Origin: Symploca sp. SIO2E9
GTDB lineage: Bacteria; Cyanobacteriota; Cyanobacteriia; Cyanobacteriales; Coleofasciculaceae
Assembly (NCBI GenBank): GCA_010692645.1
Contig: JAAHGS010000001.1
Span: forward strand, 1 to 64,000
Direction of reading: 5' to 3'
DNA: 64,000 nt
In this document: one piece after another, positions 45,947 through 57,226 of the stretch
How positions within the stretch are numbered: the stretch's first letter is position 1
Layout: each line of letters opens with the position of its first letter
Notes under the pieces: generated by a model
Seen by the model: only the letters and a program-made list of their open reading frames with translations
What the model was told of the DNA's origin: nothing
Databases searched by the model: none
Translations under genes and position numbers: made by a program

Positions 45947-46752
45947 TAGTAATCAAGTTATTTGCACCCACTTGCTGCTTCGCTGATGACGCCACTGGCT
46001 AAGAAATACCAGCAAACACCAGCGGTCCTCTTTCACTATCTGGATACTGAGTAGCTAGAACCAAATAGAAAGAGTTAAGCAATTTTGAAGGAGCCTATTC
46101 TACTGCACAGCTCATGGTGTGAAATGTAGTCAAATAGTCTGTAATGCTTTAGTTAGAAATAATTAACAATTTGTATAAACTCTGAACTAGATCATCAAGT
46201 GGAGACTTGATCTCAACTAAGAAAGCAAATTCTTAATAGGGAACAGGGAACGGGAAGATTGTTTTGTCCAGAAGTTCCCTCATTAATCACCAAAAGGGCA
46301 ATGGAGAAGTAGGGGCACACTAATAGGCATTGGTGTCAATTTATACCATTTTGCTGAAAGGAAAGCTAAACCTCTTATATCAAATAGAAAAATAAATGCT
46401 ACGAATAGTCTTAATTTAAGTAATAAGTAATAAGTAATAAGTAATAAGTAATAAGTGAAAACAACAACATTAAATGTTAAATTTAAATCACAAAGATAAA
46501 TGAAAGCGTTTTTTATCATAAAAAGCCGCAAAAAATTCATCAAAAAATCTACATAGCACCTACAACTGTTAATCACATCTAACTTTTGGTTTATGGTTTT
46601 GTTTTTTTTAGTTTATTTTTAGATTTCTTTGATTGTTTTCAATAAAGATGTTGTCAACATTTAAGCTTCTATGTAAAGCTTATGAATACAGATTTTATTC
46701 TGTTTTTTTTCAATCATCAACAAAAAATAACCTCAAATAGGAGACACTCAGT
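45947..46752. other. Intergenic region upstream of the copper genes
   Basis: 806 bp with no gene. STRR heptamers (taagtaa) occupy about 46420-46457. An AAGCTT-N7-AAAGCTT repeat lies at about 46664-46682, upstream of the copper chaperone gene, where a metal-responsive operator could sit; I cannot identify a known copper-regulator site. Confidence 0.45.
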
Positions 46753-46968
46753 ATGGAGACTATGAAACTAAAAATAGAAGGTATGGGCTGTAATGGCTGT
46801 GCTGCCAAAGTTGAGAAATTGATTCAAGGTGTGGCTGGGGTTATTGAGTGCAACGTCAATTTTGGAGTCGAGCAAGCAACTGTTAGCTACAATCCTAAAA
46901 AAACAAATTTTGCCAGAATTCAACAAGTTGTTAAAGGTGCTGGATATGGTGCTTCTCCAACTATGTAA
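46753..46968 (+). CDS. Copper chaperone (HMA domain)
   Basis: A 71-residue ferredoxin-like heavy-metal-associated domain. The metal-binding Cys13 and Cys16 lie in MGCNGC, followed by AAKVEKLI and [19 protein letters not shown]. Such Atx1-like chaperones pass Cu(I) to P-type ATPases. The protein is nearly identical to the N-terminal HMA of the ATPase gene 240 bp downstream over about residues 28-70, which indicates a recent duplication. The start follows AGGAGACACT. Confidence 0.95.
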   Translation: METMKLKIEGMGCNGCAAKVEKLIQGVAGVIECNVNFGVEQATVSYNPKKTNFARIQQVVKGAGYGASPTM

Positions 46969-47209
46969 ATGATCATAAATTAAGTGGTTTACCTTTTGTC
47001 GTAGGTCGAAGAAACTACCAAATAGTGATAATTTATGCCAATTCACTAATTTTTTGCAGCAAATTATAGTTCTACCCTGAGATGTACTCTGTCTCATCTG
47101 TTGCGAAGTTAAAGTGAATTGGTATTATTTTGGCAAATCTGCACTACCTAATTGATTTTTGTATTTAGCTTCACGACAAGAAAGTAAACACCAACTTGAG
47201 ATAGTCGAT

Positions 47210-49480
47210 ATGGATACTCTGACTCTGAAACTACAAGGAATGAGTTGTACCTACTGCGCCTCAAACATCGAGCGAGTCATCAACAACCTTGCCGGTGTAA
47301 TTGAGTGCAATGTCAACTTCGGAGTCGAGCAAGCAACTATTCGCTACAACCCTAAAAAAATTAACCTCTCTACAATCCAAAAAGCTGTTAAAGATGCCGG
47401 ATATGGTGCTTCTCCACTAGAAAAAATTGGTAGTAATCGAGATAGTGCTTCTTCCAAATTTGAGAGTATCCAACAGCAACAATTACTGCTCAAACTCATA
47501 GTTTCAGGCACAATTAGCCTCATCCTCATGGTGGGAGGATTACCAATGATGACTGGTTTTCATCTCCCTTTTATTCCCCAATGGTTGCATAACCCCTGGC
47601 TGCAACTAGTCTTAACCACACCTGTACAGTTCTGGTGTGGACTCTCCTTTTATCGTAGCGCTTGGAAAGCTCTTAAGCACCGTAGCGCTGACATGAATAG
47701 CTTGATTGTTCTTGGTACCAGTGCCGCCTATTTTTACTCACTTTTTGCTACACTTTTCCCTCAGTCGTTAAGAGAGCAAGGCTTAGAGACAGCCTTTTAT
47801 TATGAAAGTGCAGCCATGATCATCAGCTTAGTTTTACTAGGACGATTCTTGAGAAATCGCGCTAAGAAACGGACTTCCGAAGCCATTGGCAAACTCTTAG
47901 GTTTACAAGCAAAAACAGCAAGAGTCGTTCGCCAAGACCAAGTCGTAGATCTGCCATTAGATCAAGTAGAAGTCAATGATTTGGTTCTCGTGCGTCCAGG
48001 AGAAAAAATCCCTGTTGATGGTATTGTACTCGAAGGTTACTCTACAGTCGATGAAGCGATGGTAACTGGTGAGAGTTGGCCAGTTGACAAGCAGCCAGGG
48101 GATGAGGTGATTGGAGCAACTATTAACAAACAAGGCAGTTTGAAGTTAAGGGCATCAAAAGTAGGAAGTGAGACACTCTTAGCCCAAATTGTGCAGTTAG
48201 TGCGACAAGCCCAGGGAGCAAAAGCACCGATTCAACAGTTAGCCGATAGAGTCACTGCCTGGTTTGTACCAGGGGTGATGGCAATTGCCTCCGCCACTTT
48301 TTTGATTTGGTTGGGTTTAGTTAACAATCCCACCCTAGCCATAATTGCCAGTGTTAGTGTACTGATTATCGCCTGTCCCTGTGCATTGGGTTTAGCGACA
48401 CCGACTTCGGTGATGGTAGGCACTGGTGTCGGTGCCCAAAACAACATCTTGATTAAAGGGGGAGATAGTCTCGAAATCGCCCACAAAATTGAGGTGATTA
48501 TGCTTGATAAAACTGGGACACTGACGGAAGGAAAACCGATGGTTACTGATTATGTAACCGTTAGGGGAACAGCTAACAGCAATGAAATCAAGCTGCTAAC
48601 CTTAGCGGCAGCGGTAGAGTTCAACTCTGGACATCCTTTAGCAGAAGCGGTGGTGCGTTACGCCCAAGCCCAGGGTATAGATACCGGTAAGGGAATTTTT
48701 CTAGAAGTGGAAAAGTTTGAAGCAGTTGGGGGTGCTGGGGTGCAAGCTTGGGTTCAGGGTAAGTTAGTGCAAATCGGCACTTCCCGTTGGCTCCAGGAGA
48801 TGGGCATTAGTACCCAGGCTTTACAACACCATCAGCGCAAGTTGGAAGCAAGGGGTAAAACTACTGCTTTGATTGCTGTCGATGGATGCCTTGAGGGGAT
48901 ATTTGGAATCACTGACATTCTCAAATCTTCTTCTGTTGAGGCTCTTAATGCACTGCGAAACTTGGGTTTGGAGGTAGTGATGCTCACGGGTGATAATTGG
49001 CAAACAGCCGAAGCAATCGCTTCTTTAGTGGGAATTGATCACGTTGTAGCTCAAGTGCTACCTGAACAAAAAGCAGAACAAGTCAGACTGCTACAAGAGC
49101 AAGGTAAAGTTGTAGCGATGGTGGGAGATGGGATTAATGATGCCCCTGCCTTGGCTCAAGCTGATGTTGGTATTGCCATTGGCACGGGTACAGATGTGGC
49201 AATTGCCGCTAGTGACATCACTTTAATTTCTGGCAATCTCACCGGGATTGTCAGTGCGATTCAACTGAGTCGCGCCACGATGAAGAATATTCGCCAAAAT
49301 CTATTTTTCGCCTTTATTTATAATTTTATCGGGATTCCTGTTGCTGCTGGTTTGTTCTACCCCCTTACTGGCTGGTTGCTTAATCCAATTCTTGCTGGTG
49401 GAGCCATGGCATTTAGTTCGGTTTCTGTTGTTACCAATGCTCTGCGCTTGCGTAAGTTTCAACCTGTGATTAACATATAA
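47210..49480 (+). CDS. Copper-translocating P-type ATPase (P1B)
   Basis: About 756 residues from the ATG at 47210 ([13 protein letters not shown]); a TTG at 47159 would add 17 residues and is less likely. An HMA domain with Cys13/Cys16 (MSCTYC) is followed by eight membrane helices. The ion-site motif is CPC ([12 protein letters not shown], near residue 388). The TGES actuator, DKTGT phosphorylation site near residue 434, SGHPLA and [10 protein letters not shown] are all intact. The CPC core and Cys-x2-Cys HMA point to Cu(I)/Ag(I). It supplies thylakoid copper proteins or exports excess copper (PacS/CtaA type; which of the two is not decidable). Confidence 0.95.
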   Translation: MDTLTLKLQGMSCTYCASNIERVINNLAGVIECNVNFGVEQATIRYNPKKINLSTIQKAVKDAGYGASPLEKIGSNRDSASSKFESIQQQQLLLKLIVSGTISLILMVGGLPMMTGFHLPFIPQWLHNPWLQLVLTTPVQFWCGLSFYRSAWKALKHRSADMNSLIVLGTSAAYFYSLFATLFPQSLREQGLETAFYYESAAMIISLVLLGRFLRNRAKKRTSEAIGKLLGLQAKTARVVRQDQVVDLPLDQVEVNDLVLVRPGEKIPVDGIVLEGYSTVDEAMVTGESWPVDKQPGDEVIGATINKQGSLKLRASKVGSETLLAQIVQLVRQAQGAKAPIQQLADRVTAWFVPGVMAIASATFLIWLGLVNNPTLAIIASVSVLIIACPCALGLATPTSVMVGTGVGAQNNILIKGGDSLEIAHKIEVIMLDKTGTLTEGKPMVTDYVTVRGTANSNEIKLLTLAAAVEFNSGHPLAEAVVRYAQAQGIDTGKGIFLEVEKFEAVGGAGVQAWVQGKLVQIGTSRWLQEMGISTQALQHHQRKLEARGKTTALIAVDGCLEGIFGITDILKSSSVEALNALRNLGLEVVMLTGDNWQTAEAIASLVGIDHVVAQVLPEQKAEQVRLLQEQGKVVAMVGDGINDAPALAQADVGIAIGTGTDVAIAASDITLISGNLTGIVSAIQLSRATMKNIRQNLFFAFIYNFIGIPVAAGLFYPLTGWLLNPILAGGAMAFSSVSVVTNALRLRKFQPVINI

Positions 49481-50687
49481 CTACCCCTAGTGACAATGAC
49501 TTGTTAATATTTTGTTTGTGAAGAATATTTTTCTTGGATAGTTATCTCTGATAGCTATCTTTGTGTGAATTAAGTTTTTTTTTAATTTATGTTAAATTGC
49601 TTGCTTTTACGGAAACATGAATGTAAGAATTACATAGGTAAACCTCTGTTAGACACTTTAGTGTTAGTTGGTCTCGACAACTATTAATTTCTTGAGATCG
49701 ATGGGAGTTGGTAATTGCGATATGTATAGGAGCAGTCTACTAATGATTACAAAAGACTCTTGCTTGGTTAAATTAGATTTATCGATTCGAGATTAGTTTT
49801 ATTAATTATTATTGTCAAAGTATCTCAAGGATAACTATAGAAATCGCGAAGAGGCTATCACCAGATACTATTTTCGTAATTTCTGACAATATGTCTGTTT
49901 TTCCATGCACTTCCATAAGACCATAAAATTAAGAGTTTTAATGGGATAGACTTGCTCTAGTCTTAACCTTATAGCCTAGAGCACTCAGTGCTGACAATTG
50001 TTGGATAATGTCTAAGGTGAGTCATTCAAAACACTCAAACTTGTTCTGTTTTACTTGTCAGAGGATTTTACTGACTAAACTACCTAGCTGTATCTAGTCA
50101 CAGCGGTAATTTAGATTAAGCTCCAGACCACTAAAAATGGAATTGTTATAGTCTCCAACTGCTAGGAGACTGGGGAAATGTTGCTTTACATAGTTAAGCT
50201 CTGTTAAGCTCTGTAAAAGCTGCCAATTTGGCCACAAGGTTAGGTTGTCTTATGCCTTAATCTTCTAAGGCTAGCTCTGTTGATTGACACCGATCAATTG
50301 CCATGCCTCTTCAGAGAAGGCTAATACAGTTGTCTTTAAAGTTGAGAGATATGAGATTGCTTAAACCTTTACCAAATCTAGAAGTATATATCTCAAGATT
50401 TTAGAAAAATGGTAAAGCTCAGCTTTTGACTTCTGCTTAGCAGTAGGAAATAGGCTTGACCTGACGTTGCCTGCCTAGCGTGAAAATTTCGAGTAAAATA
50501 AGTGATTGCTAAATAATGCTCTCCCTCTCTCCCCTTTGCATAGCAGTGCGGATAGTTCATCCTTTTGGCAAGAGGTTATTTCACTTATCTCTTAGCTATG
50601 TATAGGTGGCAAAATAATCTAGGGATTTACATAATTGGTGTTCAAACTCTAGTCAAAAAATGTAGAACAATTCAGGAGTAACTCCGC
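49481..50687. other. 1.2-kb intergenic leader before the sugar cluster
   Basis: No frame of note. Short dyads occur (gatagttatctctgatagctatc near 49537-49560; ttaagctctgttaagctctg near 50195-50215). It probably holds the promoter and a long 5' leader of the rfbF operon. Confidence 0.4.
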
Positions 50688-51539
50688 GTGAAAGTAGGAA
50701 TTCTTGCCGGTGGTCTTGGCACTCGCCTTGCTGAAGAAACCGAAACCAAACCCAAGCCAATGGTAGAAATTGGCGGGCGACCGATTATGTGGCACATCAT
50801 GAACCATTATGCCCACTATGGCTTCAATGAATTTGTCATCGCCCTAGGGTATAAGGCTGAGGTCATTAAGAAGTATATGGTGGATTACTGCGACCTTAAT
50901 AGCAATCTGACCGTAAATTTGAAAAATGGCGAAGTCAGAAAGCATGGTGGTGAGCAAACCAATTGGACGGTAGATTTAATTGATACCGGCATTGACACCA
51001 ATACTGGTGGTCGCATTAAGCGCCTCGCGCCCTATATGGGCAATGAGACATTTATGTTGACTTGGGGAGATGGGGTATCCGACATTAACTTGCATGAGTT
51101 ACTTAAATTCCATCGTTCTCACGGTAAACTAGCTACCCTGACAGCAGTAAGACCACCAGCCCGTTTTGGTCACCTAGACCTCGAAGGAGACCAGATTGTG
51201 GAATTCTCTGAAAAAGTCCAGACCAAAGAGGGCTGGATCAATGGCGCTTTTTTTGTCCTGGAGCCAGAAGTATTTGATTATATTGAAGGCGATGATACCC
51301 AGTGGGAAAAAGCACCACTAGAGGGATTAGCGAAAGACGGTCAACTAATGGCCTACAAACACAACTCATTCTGGCAATGCATGGACACTTTGCGTGATAA
51401 GCGAAAGTTGGAAAATCTTTGGCAGAGCGGCAATGCACCTTGGAAAATTTGGGAGGAAAAAGATGCGAGTACTATTAACGGGTCACAAGGGCTACATCGG
51501 GACGGTGCTGGTACCTATGCTACTAGCCGCAGGGCATGA
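50688..51539 (+). CDS. rfbF: Glucose-1-phosphate cytidylyltransferase
   Basis: A 283-residue nucleotidyltransferase that makes CDP-glucose from CTP and glucose-1-phosphate, the first step to CDP-deoxyhexoses. The GTG start at 50688 follows AGGAGTAACTCC. Signature stretches are ILAGGLGTRLAEET, KPMVEIGGRPIMWHIM and the RfbF-specific FNEFVIALGYKAEVIKKYM with TWGDGVSDI (metal-binding Asp). Catalysis is cytoplasmic. The SDR gene starts within the last 77 nt. No CDP-glucose 4,6-dehydratase of canonical type is seen in the window. Confidence 0.95.
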   Translation: MKVGILAGGLGTRLAEETETKPKPMVEIGGRPIMWHIMNHYAHYGFNEFVIALGYKAEVIKKYMVDYCDLNSNLTVNLKNGEVRKHGGEQTNWTVDLIDTGIDTNTGGRIKRLAPYMGNETFMLTWGDGVSDINLHELLKFHRSHGKLATLTAVRPPARFGHLDLEGDQIVEFSEKVQTKEGWINGAFFVLEPEVFDYIEGDDTQWEKAPLEGLAKDGQLMAYKHNSFWQCMDTLRDKRKLENLWQSGNAPWKIWEEKDASTINGSQGLHRDGAGTYATSRRA

Positions 51540-52515
51540 GGTTGTCGGCTTCGATAGCGACTTGTATGAGCAAAGTACCTTTGGAGAGGGCATTAGGGAT
51601 ATTCCCGAGATCAAAAAGGATATCCGCGAGGTTGAAACTTCAGATCTTGAGGGCTTTGATGCTGTTCTTCATCTGGCAGGGCTTTCTAATGATCCACTGG
51701 GCAATCTTAATCCCAACTTAACCTATCAAATCAATCATGCGGCCTCAGTTCGTCTAGCCCAGTTAAGCAAAAAAGTAGGCATTGGGCGCTACATCTTTTC
51801 CTCTTCCTGTAGCAATTATGGTGCAGGAGGACAGGATTGGCTCAATGAAGAATCTCCCTTCAACCCAGTCACACCCTATGGCATTTCCAAAGTGCAGGTT
51901 GAACAGGATGTCAGCACCTTGACTGACGACAACTTCAGTCCTACTTTTTTGCGCAATGCTACTGCTTACGGCGTTTCACCCCGTCTGCGCTTCGATCTAG
52001 TTCTTAACAACTTAGTAGCTTGGGCATTTACCACAGGGAAAGTCTTTATCAAAAGCGACGGCACTCCTTGGCGTCCAATTGTCCATATTGAAGATATCTC
52101 TCGGGCTTTTCTAGCTGTGCTGCATGCACCGCGCGAATTGGTTCATAACCAAGCCTTTAACGTTGGGCGCAACGAGGATAATTATCAGATTCGAGATTTG
52201 GCAAATATTGTCAAAGAGACAGTCCCTGGCTGCGAGATTGAGTATGCCAAAGATGCTGGACCTGATAAGCGCTGCTATCGGGTTGACTGCAGCAGAATTG
52301 CCAAAATCTTGCCGGAGTTCCAACCCCAGTGGAATGCCCGCAAGGGAGCACAGGAACTCTACGCAGCCTATCAAAAAGTCGGCTTAACGCTAGAAGAATT
52401 TGAAGGTCCCAAATACCAGCGCATAGCTCACATCAAACAATTGCTCAGCAGTGGAAGGTTGGATGAAAACCTGCGCTGGAGGACTTCTTCACCTGCAACT
52501 ACTGCCGCAAGTTAA
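51463..52515 (+). CDS. NAD-dependent epimerase/dehydratase (extended SDR)
   Basis: About 350 residues from the ATG at 51463, which has GGGAGGAAAA upstream; longer readings from 51394 lack this. The Rossmann motif is GHKGYIG. The active site is Ser (FSSSCSNYG) with YxxxK in TPYGISK. It acts on a nucleotide-activated sugar, probably the CDP-sugar made by RfbF. Its start overlaps rfbF, so the two are coupled, and the methyltransferase gene follows 16 nt after its stop. Epimerase, reductase or dehydratase cannot be separated by sequence. Confidence 0.9.
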   Translation: MRVLLTGHKGYIGTVLVPMLLAAGHEVVGFDSDLYEQSTFGEGIRDIPEIKKDIREVETSDLEGFDAVLHLAGLSNDPLGNLNPNLTYQINHAASVRLAQLSKKVGIGRYIFSSSCSNYGAGGQDWLNEESPFNPVTPYGISKVQVEQDVSTLTDDNFSPTFLRNATAYGVSPRLRFDLVLNNLVAWAFTTGKVFIKSDGTPWRPIVHIEDISRAFLAVLHAPRELVHNQAFNVGRNEDNYQIRDLANIVKETVPGCEIEYAKDAGPDKRCYRVDCSRIAKILPEFQPQWNARKGAQELYAAYQKVGLTLEEFEGPKYQRIAHIKQLLSSGRLDENLRWRTSSPATTAAS

Positions 52516-52531
52516 CGAGGAATGCCAAGTA

Positions 52532-53761
52532 ATGCCTGAAACCCAATCAACTTGCCGTGCTAGCGGCAATGCTGACCTAGAGTTAATTATTTCCTTTGGC
52601 TATACTCCCTTAGCGGATAGACTACTTACCAAAGACCAACTGGAGCAACCGGAGTACACTGCGCCACTAGATGTAGCCTTTTCTCCCAGTAGCGGACTGG
52701 TTCAAATCACAGAAACAGTCCCCCCAGAAATCCTGTTTTATGCCGACTATCCCTACTTTTCCTCAGTTTCACCATCGCTGCTTAAACACTTTGGAGATAG
52801 TGCTAAAGCCTTGATTGAGTCGAGGAAACTTGATGGCAACAGCCTGGTAATTGAAGCTGCTAGTAATGATGGGTATATGCTCAAAAACTTTCTGGAAGTA
52901 GGCATTCCCGTCTTGGGGATTGACCCAGCTAAAAGACCAGCTGAAACAGCCCAGAAAGCAGGTATTCCAACTCTTTGTACCTTTTTTACGAAAGACCTAG
53001 CCAAGCAACTACGCCAAGACGGAAAGCAGGCAGATGTTTTCCTTGCCAACAACGTCTTAGCTCACGTTCCAGACTTGAACGGTTTTGTTGAAGGCATTGG
53101 CTTTTTGCTCAAAGATACTGGCGTCGCCGTAATCGAAGCACCTTATGTAGTTGACCTGGTAGATCATTGCGAATTTGATACTATCTATCATCAGCACCTG
53201 TGCTACTTTTCTGTAACTGCCTTGGACAGGTTATTCAGAAAGCATTCTTTGTATCTCAATCATATTGAGCGCACCTCAATTCATGGCGGTTCCTTGCGCC
53301 TGTTTATCGAGCCCAAAGAAGCCGTCAAAGACTCAGTCAAATTACTTTTGCAACAAGAGGTAGAGCGGAAGGTCGATAAAATCGATTATTATCGCGATTT
53401 TGCTGCTAGAGTTGAGGGTATTAAGCATTCTTTACTTGATATCCTTTGGGATATTAAACAACAAGGAAAAAAGATTGCTGCCTATGGAGCTGCAGCTAAA
53501 GCCACCACGCTGCTGAGTTATGTAGGGATTGATAAAAGGTTAGTTGATTATGTAGTTGACCTCAACAAATTCAAACAAGGTCGCTTCATGAGCATCAATC
53601 ATCTACCTATTTTCCCGCCCTCGAAACTGCTCGAAGATATGCCGGATTACGTCCTGATTCTGGCATGGAATTTTGCCGAAGAAATTATGAAGCAGCAGGA
53701 AGCTTATCAGCAACAGGGCGGTAAGTTTATTATCCCCATCCCAGAACCTAAGATTGTGTAG
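52532..53761 (+). CDS. Sugar C-methyltransferase-like SAM enzyme, zinc site degenerate
   Basis: About 409 residues from the ATG at 52532 (MPETQST), preceded by CGAGGAA. The layout is an N-terminal zinc-type domain (about 1-65), a class I SAM-binding domain ([15 protein letters not shown], then GIDPAK) and the C-terminal Methyltransf_14-like part ([21 protein letters not shown]). In relatives the first domain binds zinc through Cys pairs at CRxCG and FCPDCGLVQ. Here they read CRASG and FSPSSGLVQ, so three of four ligands are Ser or another residue. C-methylation of an NDP-ketosugar is the family role. Confidence 0.9.
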   Translation: MPETQSTCRASGNADLELIISFGYTPLADRLLTKDQLEQPEYTAPLDVAFSPSSGLVQITETVPPEILFYADYPYFSSVSPSLLKHFGDSAKALIESRKLDGNSLVIEAASNDGYMLKNFLEVGIPVLGIDPAKRPAETAQKAGIPTLCTFFTKDLAKQLRQDGKQADVFLANNVLAHVPDLNGFVEGIGFLLKDTGVAVIEAPYVVDLVDHCEFDTIYHQHLCYFSVTALDRLFRKHSLYLNHIERTSIHGGSLRLFIEPKEAVKDSVKLLLQQEVERKVDKIDYYRDFAARVEGIKHSLLDILWDIKQQGKKIAAYGAAAKATTLLSYVGIDKRLVDYVVDLNKFKQGRFMSINHLPIFPPSKLLEDMPDYVLILAWNFAEEIMKQQEAYQQQGGKFIIPIPEPKIV

Positions 53762-53785
53762 CTTTGCAAGCTTATGCATCACTAT

Positions 53786-53807
53786 GCCGCTCTTAATGCA
53801 GAGCGGC
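53786..53807 (+). terminator. GCCGCTCT/AGAGCGGC stem-loop
   Basis: A perfect 8-bp G/C-rich stem with a 6-nt loop, 25 nt after the methyltransferase stop. No T-run follows, but it is the best transcript-end signal here. It is followed by a gagagggggagatgggg STRR at about 53858-53900. Confidence 0.6.
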
Positions 53808-53969
53808 GTAAACAATATAAACTGTCACACATTTATTTGTGTAATAGGGGGGATGGCTCGGGGAGAGGGGGAGAGGGGGAGATGGGGAGAGGGGGAGATG
53901 GTTTAAAGAATTTTCATCTAACCAGAAAATATAAGCCTTAAGTGCACACTACCTTAGAAGACAAAAACC

Positions 53970-55199
53970 ATGAAGGGACAATCATTACTAGAAAATCCTA
54001 GCCAGGAAACAACCAAAAATCTAACCGAGCATATCTGTCCCAATTGTGGTCATCAAGGATTGTCGCTATTTTATGAAGTGCGCAAGGTTCCTGTCCACAG
54101 TTGTTTAATGATGCCCAATGAGAAGGAAGCATTAGACTTCCCTTGCGGCGATGTAGTTTTAGGATTTTGCGACCATTGTGGCTTCATCACAAATGTAGAG
54201 TTTGACTCCAAATGGTCGGCTTACGCACCCAATTATGAAGATCAACAGAGTTTTTCTCCCACCTTTAATCAATTCGCTCTCGATTTAGCAAATCGCCTGA
54301 TTGAAAAATACGACCTCCACAACAAGGATATTGTTGAGATTGGCTGTTCTAAGGGAGATTTTCTGCTGCTATTGTGCGAATTGGGCAACAATCGCGGCGT
54401 GGGCATTGACCCTTCTACTGTGCCAGGGCGGGTTAATAGTGAAGCCGCTGAGCGCGTGACTTTTATTCAAGATTACTATTCCCAAAAGCACGCTGAGTAT
54501 GTCGGTGATTTTATCTGCTGTCGCCATACCCTAGAGCATATTAAGCCTACAGCTGAATTCATTAATACGGTGCGCCGTTCGATTGGCGATCGCACGAATG
54601 TGGCTTTCTTTTTGGAAATCCCCGACACGGTAAGAGTTCTCAAAGATTTAGCCTTTGAGGATATCTACTACGAACACTGTTCTTATTTTACACCTGGCTC
54701 CTTAGCGCGTTTATTCCGCTCTTGTGGCTTTGAGGTTACTGATCTATATCGGGCTTATGGTGAACAGTATCTGTTAATTGAAGCCATACCAACAATAACA
54801 ACTTCTAAAAAAGTTTTTCCTCTGGAAGAAAGTTTAGAGGAAGTAGCCCAGGACGTTAAACACTTTGCCAGTAATATTGGCAACAAGCTGCAAAATTGGA
54901 AGCAGCACTTAGAGCAGATGCAAGCTCAAGGTAAACGCATTGTTGTTTGGGGTTCTGGTTCCAAATGCGTAGCGTTTCTGACTACCCTCGATACCATCGA
55001 CAAAATTGAGTATGTAGTCGATATTAATCCCCATCGCCACGGAAAATTCATCCCTGGTGTGGGCAAAGAAATTAAGTCGCCAGAGTTTTTAAAGGAATAT
55101 CAACCGGATCAGGTGATAGTAATGAATCCCATCTACTGTAATGAAATTGGGCAAATGTTGGCTAACATGGGAGTAACTACAGAGGTTATATCTCTTTAA
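53970..55199 (+). CDS. Sugar C-methyltransferase-like SAM enzyme (zinc site intact)
   Basis: A 409-residue class I methyltransferase. The N-terminal zinc site is complete (ICPNCG and FCDHCGF Cys pairs). The SAM motif is VEIGCSKGDFLLLL, with GIDPS after the second strand, then CRHTLEHI. The C-terminal domain (RIVVWGSGSKCVAFLTTL, then YVVDINPHRHGKF) is of the Methyltransf_14 type. It transfers a methyl group to a sugar-like substrate in deoxysugar pathways. A paralogue lies at 57227-58414, with a VanZ-LamG gene between them. Confidence 0.92.
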   Translation: MKGQSLLENPSQETTKNLTEHICPNCGHQGLSLFYEVRKVPVHSCLMMPNEKEALDFPCGDVVLGFCDHCGFITNVEFDSKWSAYAPNYEDQQSFSPTFNQFALDLANRLIEKYDLHNKDIVEIGCSKGDFLLLLCELGNNRGVGIDPSTVPGRVNSEAAERVTFIQDYYSQKHAEYVGDFICCRHTLEHIKPTAEFINTVRRSIGDRTNVAFFLEIPDTVRVLKDLAFEDIYYEHCSYFTPGSLARLFRSCGFEVTDLYRAYGEQYLLIEAIPTITTSKKVFPLEESLEEVAQDVKHFASNIGNKLQNWKQHLEQMQAQGKRIVVWGSGSKCVAFLTTLDTIDKIEYVVDINPHRHGKFIPGVGKEIKSPEFLKEYQPDQVIVMNPIYCNEIGQMLANMGVTTEVISL

Positions 55200-55302
55200 G
55201 AAGTATTTTGTTTGCCTGCTTTGTGTTGCCCTTTCTCAAGTTCTAGAGAAGCTTTGAGTAGTATCTACAAATAAGTAAATTTTACAAAAGTGCAACTCAG
55301 CA

Positions 55303-55330
55303 GTAGGGGTGAATAGCCATTCACCCCTGC
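55303..55330 (+). terminator. Strong hairpin GGGGTGAAT/ATTCACCCC
   Basis: A 9-bp perfect core (55306-55314 with 55319-55327), extended to about 12 bp, around an AGCC loop. It lies 100 nt after the methyltransferase stop and 30 nt before the VanZ gene. It could end the upstream transcript or shape the leader of the next gene. Confidence 0.55.
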
Positions 55331-55357
55331 TTCTAAGTATACTAAAATAGTTGCCCT

Positions 55358-57025
55358 ATGGGCTGTCGTTTGTTATTAGTAATTTACTTTATGAGGGTAG
55401 GCAAGACTATTAAAAATAAAAAAAAGTATTCAATTGTTGTTGAGGTAAATGAGCTATTATCCCAATGGGCTCTGGTAATAGTTACTGGTAGTATTCTACT
55501 GGTATTAGTTTGCACACTCTCACCTTTTGAATTTTCCTTCGCACAGGGCTTCTCTATCCAATTAATTCTCAGCCGTTTCTCCTCTAACGGCAATTTAAGT
55601 GATTTGCTAAGGAATATCCTCTTATTTATGCCTTTTGGTTTTGGGCTTGCCTGTCTAATGCAGAGAACAAAACTGGGGGGCTTAGTTTTACTGATAACAG
55701 TTGTAATCCTCAGTGCTGGCTTATCACTCACGGTAGAATTTCTGCAGGTATTTCTGCCTTCAAGAACCCCCACAATCTCTGATCTTGTAACCAATACCAC
55801 TGGAGGAGGTCTTGGTTTTGTTTGTTTTCGTCTGTGGAAGGCAAAATTATTCACCTGCATTTTATCTCTAGCAGAGAGAAGCAAATCTTCCCTTTCTTTC
55901 AAGAAATTGACCATAGGTTTTATTGGTTATTTTACCCTAACTTGTCTCATTTCTATCACCTTAATAAGTAGTGCAAATCTAAGTAATTGGGACAAAAATT
56001 TTCCATTATTAATTGGCAATGAAAACACCGGAGATAGACCCTGGAAAGGATATGTATCCAAAGTGGATATTGCCGATAGAGCCATCTCATCAGCAGAGGT
56101 AGAACGCGCTTTTTCTGAACAGAGTTATTTGTCTAATATAGGCAATTCTCTGCTAGCTTCCTATCGCTTGACTGGGCAAGGAAGCTACCCTGATCAAACT
56201 GGGAATTTACCAGATTTATCTTGGCAAAATTATGCTCCAGAGTTCCCCATTTCCCCTGCTAATTCTCAAGATAAAACGGGCGTTGTTCTCAATGCCCATC
56301 ACTGGCTTTCAACGGCGAATCCTGCTACATTTCTGACGCAGAAGCTTCGAGAAACTTCTCAATTCACCTTAAGTACTACTGTTGCCACTGCTGAAACTTC
56401 GCAGACTGGACCTGCCCGCATTGTATCACTTTCAACAGACCCCTCTGAGCGTAACTTTACTCTTGGGCAGGAAGAAGCTGACTTGCACTTTAGACTCCGA
56501 ACGCTACTCAATAGTAAAAATGGCACTAATCCTGAACTAGTTGTTCCTAATGTTTTTGCCGACACTAAACTCCATCATTTAATTGTCACTTATGATAGTC
56601 ATGAATTCCGACTATATATAGACAGAATTCAGAATTTATACTCCATTGAAATAAATCCAGCAGTTGCTATATTTGGATATTTATCTTTACCAGTTAAGGG
56701 TCGTTTTAAGATTAATACTGATTCTCAAACAATAACAGTAATCTACAATAGTTTGTATTATGCGTTAATATTTATACCCTTAGGCTCAATTATGGGAATA
56801 ATAGTTACAATCTTGAAAGGTAAATCAAGATTTTATATTTTATTTATTAGCAGCGGAATTATATTTCCCTCTCTAATCATAGAAATGATTTTGGCAACTG
56901 GGAGCGTCAGGGATATGAGGCTGGAAAATATTTTATTGAGCACAGCAATAACAGCGATCGCTATGCTTTTATTTAAGTTGTGGACAGCACCTTGGTTGCC
57001 GGCACAAAGGCTACCTCATGCTTGA
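55358..57025 (+). CDS. VanZ-LamG membrane protein
   Basis: 555 residues. The N-terminal VanZ-type region (about 25-185) has four membrane helices, including LRNILLFMPFGFGLACLM and LSLTVEFLQVFLPSRTPTISDLVTNTTGG. A fifth helix is near 185-205. A LamG/concanavalin-like extracytoplasmic domain spans about 225-460 (WKGYVSKVDIADRAISSAEVERAF, later KLHHLIVTYD), and C-terminal helices lie at about 465-540. VanZ-LamG proteins occur in exopolysaccharide loci. The role may be sensing or anchoring glycan; it is inferred from the position between two methyltransferase genes. Confidence 0.88.
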   Translation: MGCRLLLVIYFMRVGKTIKNKKKYSIVVEVNELLSQWALVIVTGSILLVLVCTLSPFEFSFAQGFSIQLILSRFSSNGNLSDLLRNILLFMPFGFGLACLMQRTKLGGLVLLITVVILSAGLSLTVEFLQVFLPSRTPTISDLVTNTTGGGLGFVCFRLWKAKLFTCILSLAERSKSSLSFKKLTIGFIGYFTLTCLISITLISSANLSNWDKNFPLLIGNENTGDRPWKGYVSKVDIADRAISSAEVERAFSEQSYLSNIGNSLLASYRLTGQGSYPDQTGNLPDLSWQNYAPEFPISPANSQDKTGVVLNAHHWLSTANPATFLTQKLRETSQFTLSTTVATAETSQTGPARIVSLSTDPSERNFTLGQEEADLHFRLRTLLNSKNGTNPELVVPNVFADTKLHHLIVTYDSHEFRLYIDRIQNLYSIEINPAVAIFGYLSLPVKGRFKINTDSQTITVIYNSLYYALIFIPLGSIMGIIVTILKGKSRFYILFISSGIIFPSLIIEMILATGSVRDMRLENILLSTAITAIAMLLFKLWTAPWLPAQRLPHA

Positions 57026-57226
57026 ACGAGAGGAGGGGAGGGGGAGCAAGGGAGAGGGGGGGAAGGAAAACTAACCGCTAATCGGTTTATCGTTGATTGC
57101 CTATGAACAATGAACTATGAACCATCAACATTAAACTTCAATTTTTACCAGTTCAAAGATTAAAGTGCATTTGCTGAGCAACACCTTCAGAATACAGAAC
57201 AATTATACAGGGAGTAGGATTTATAA

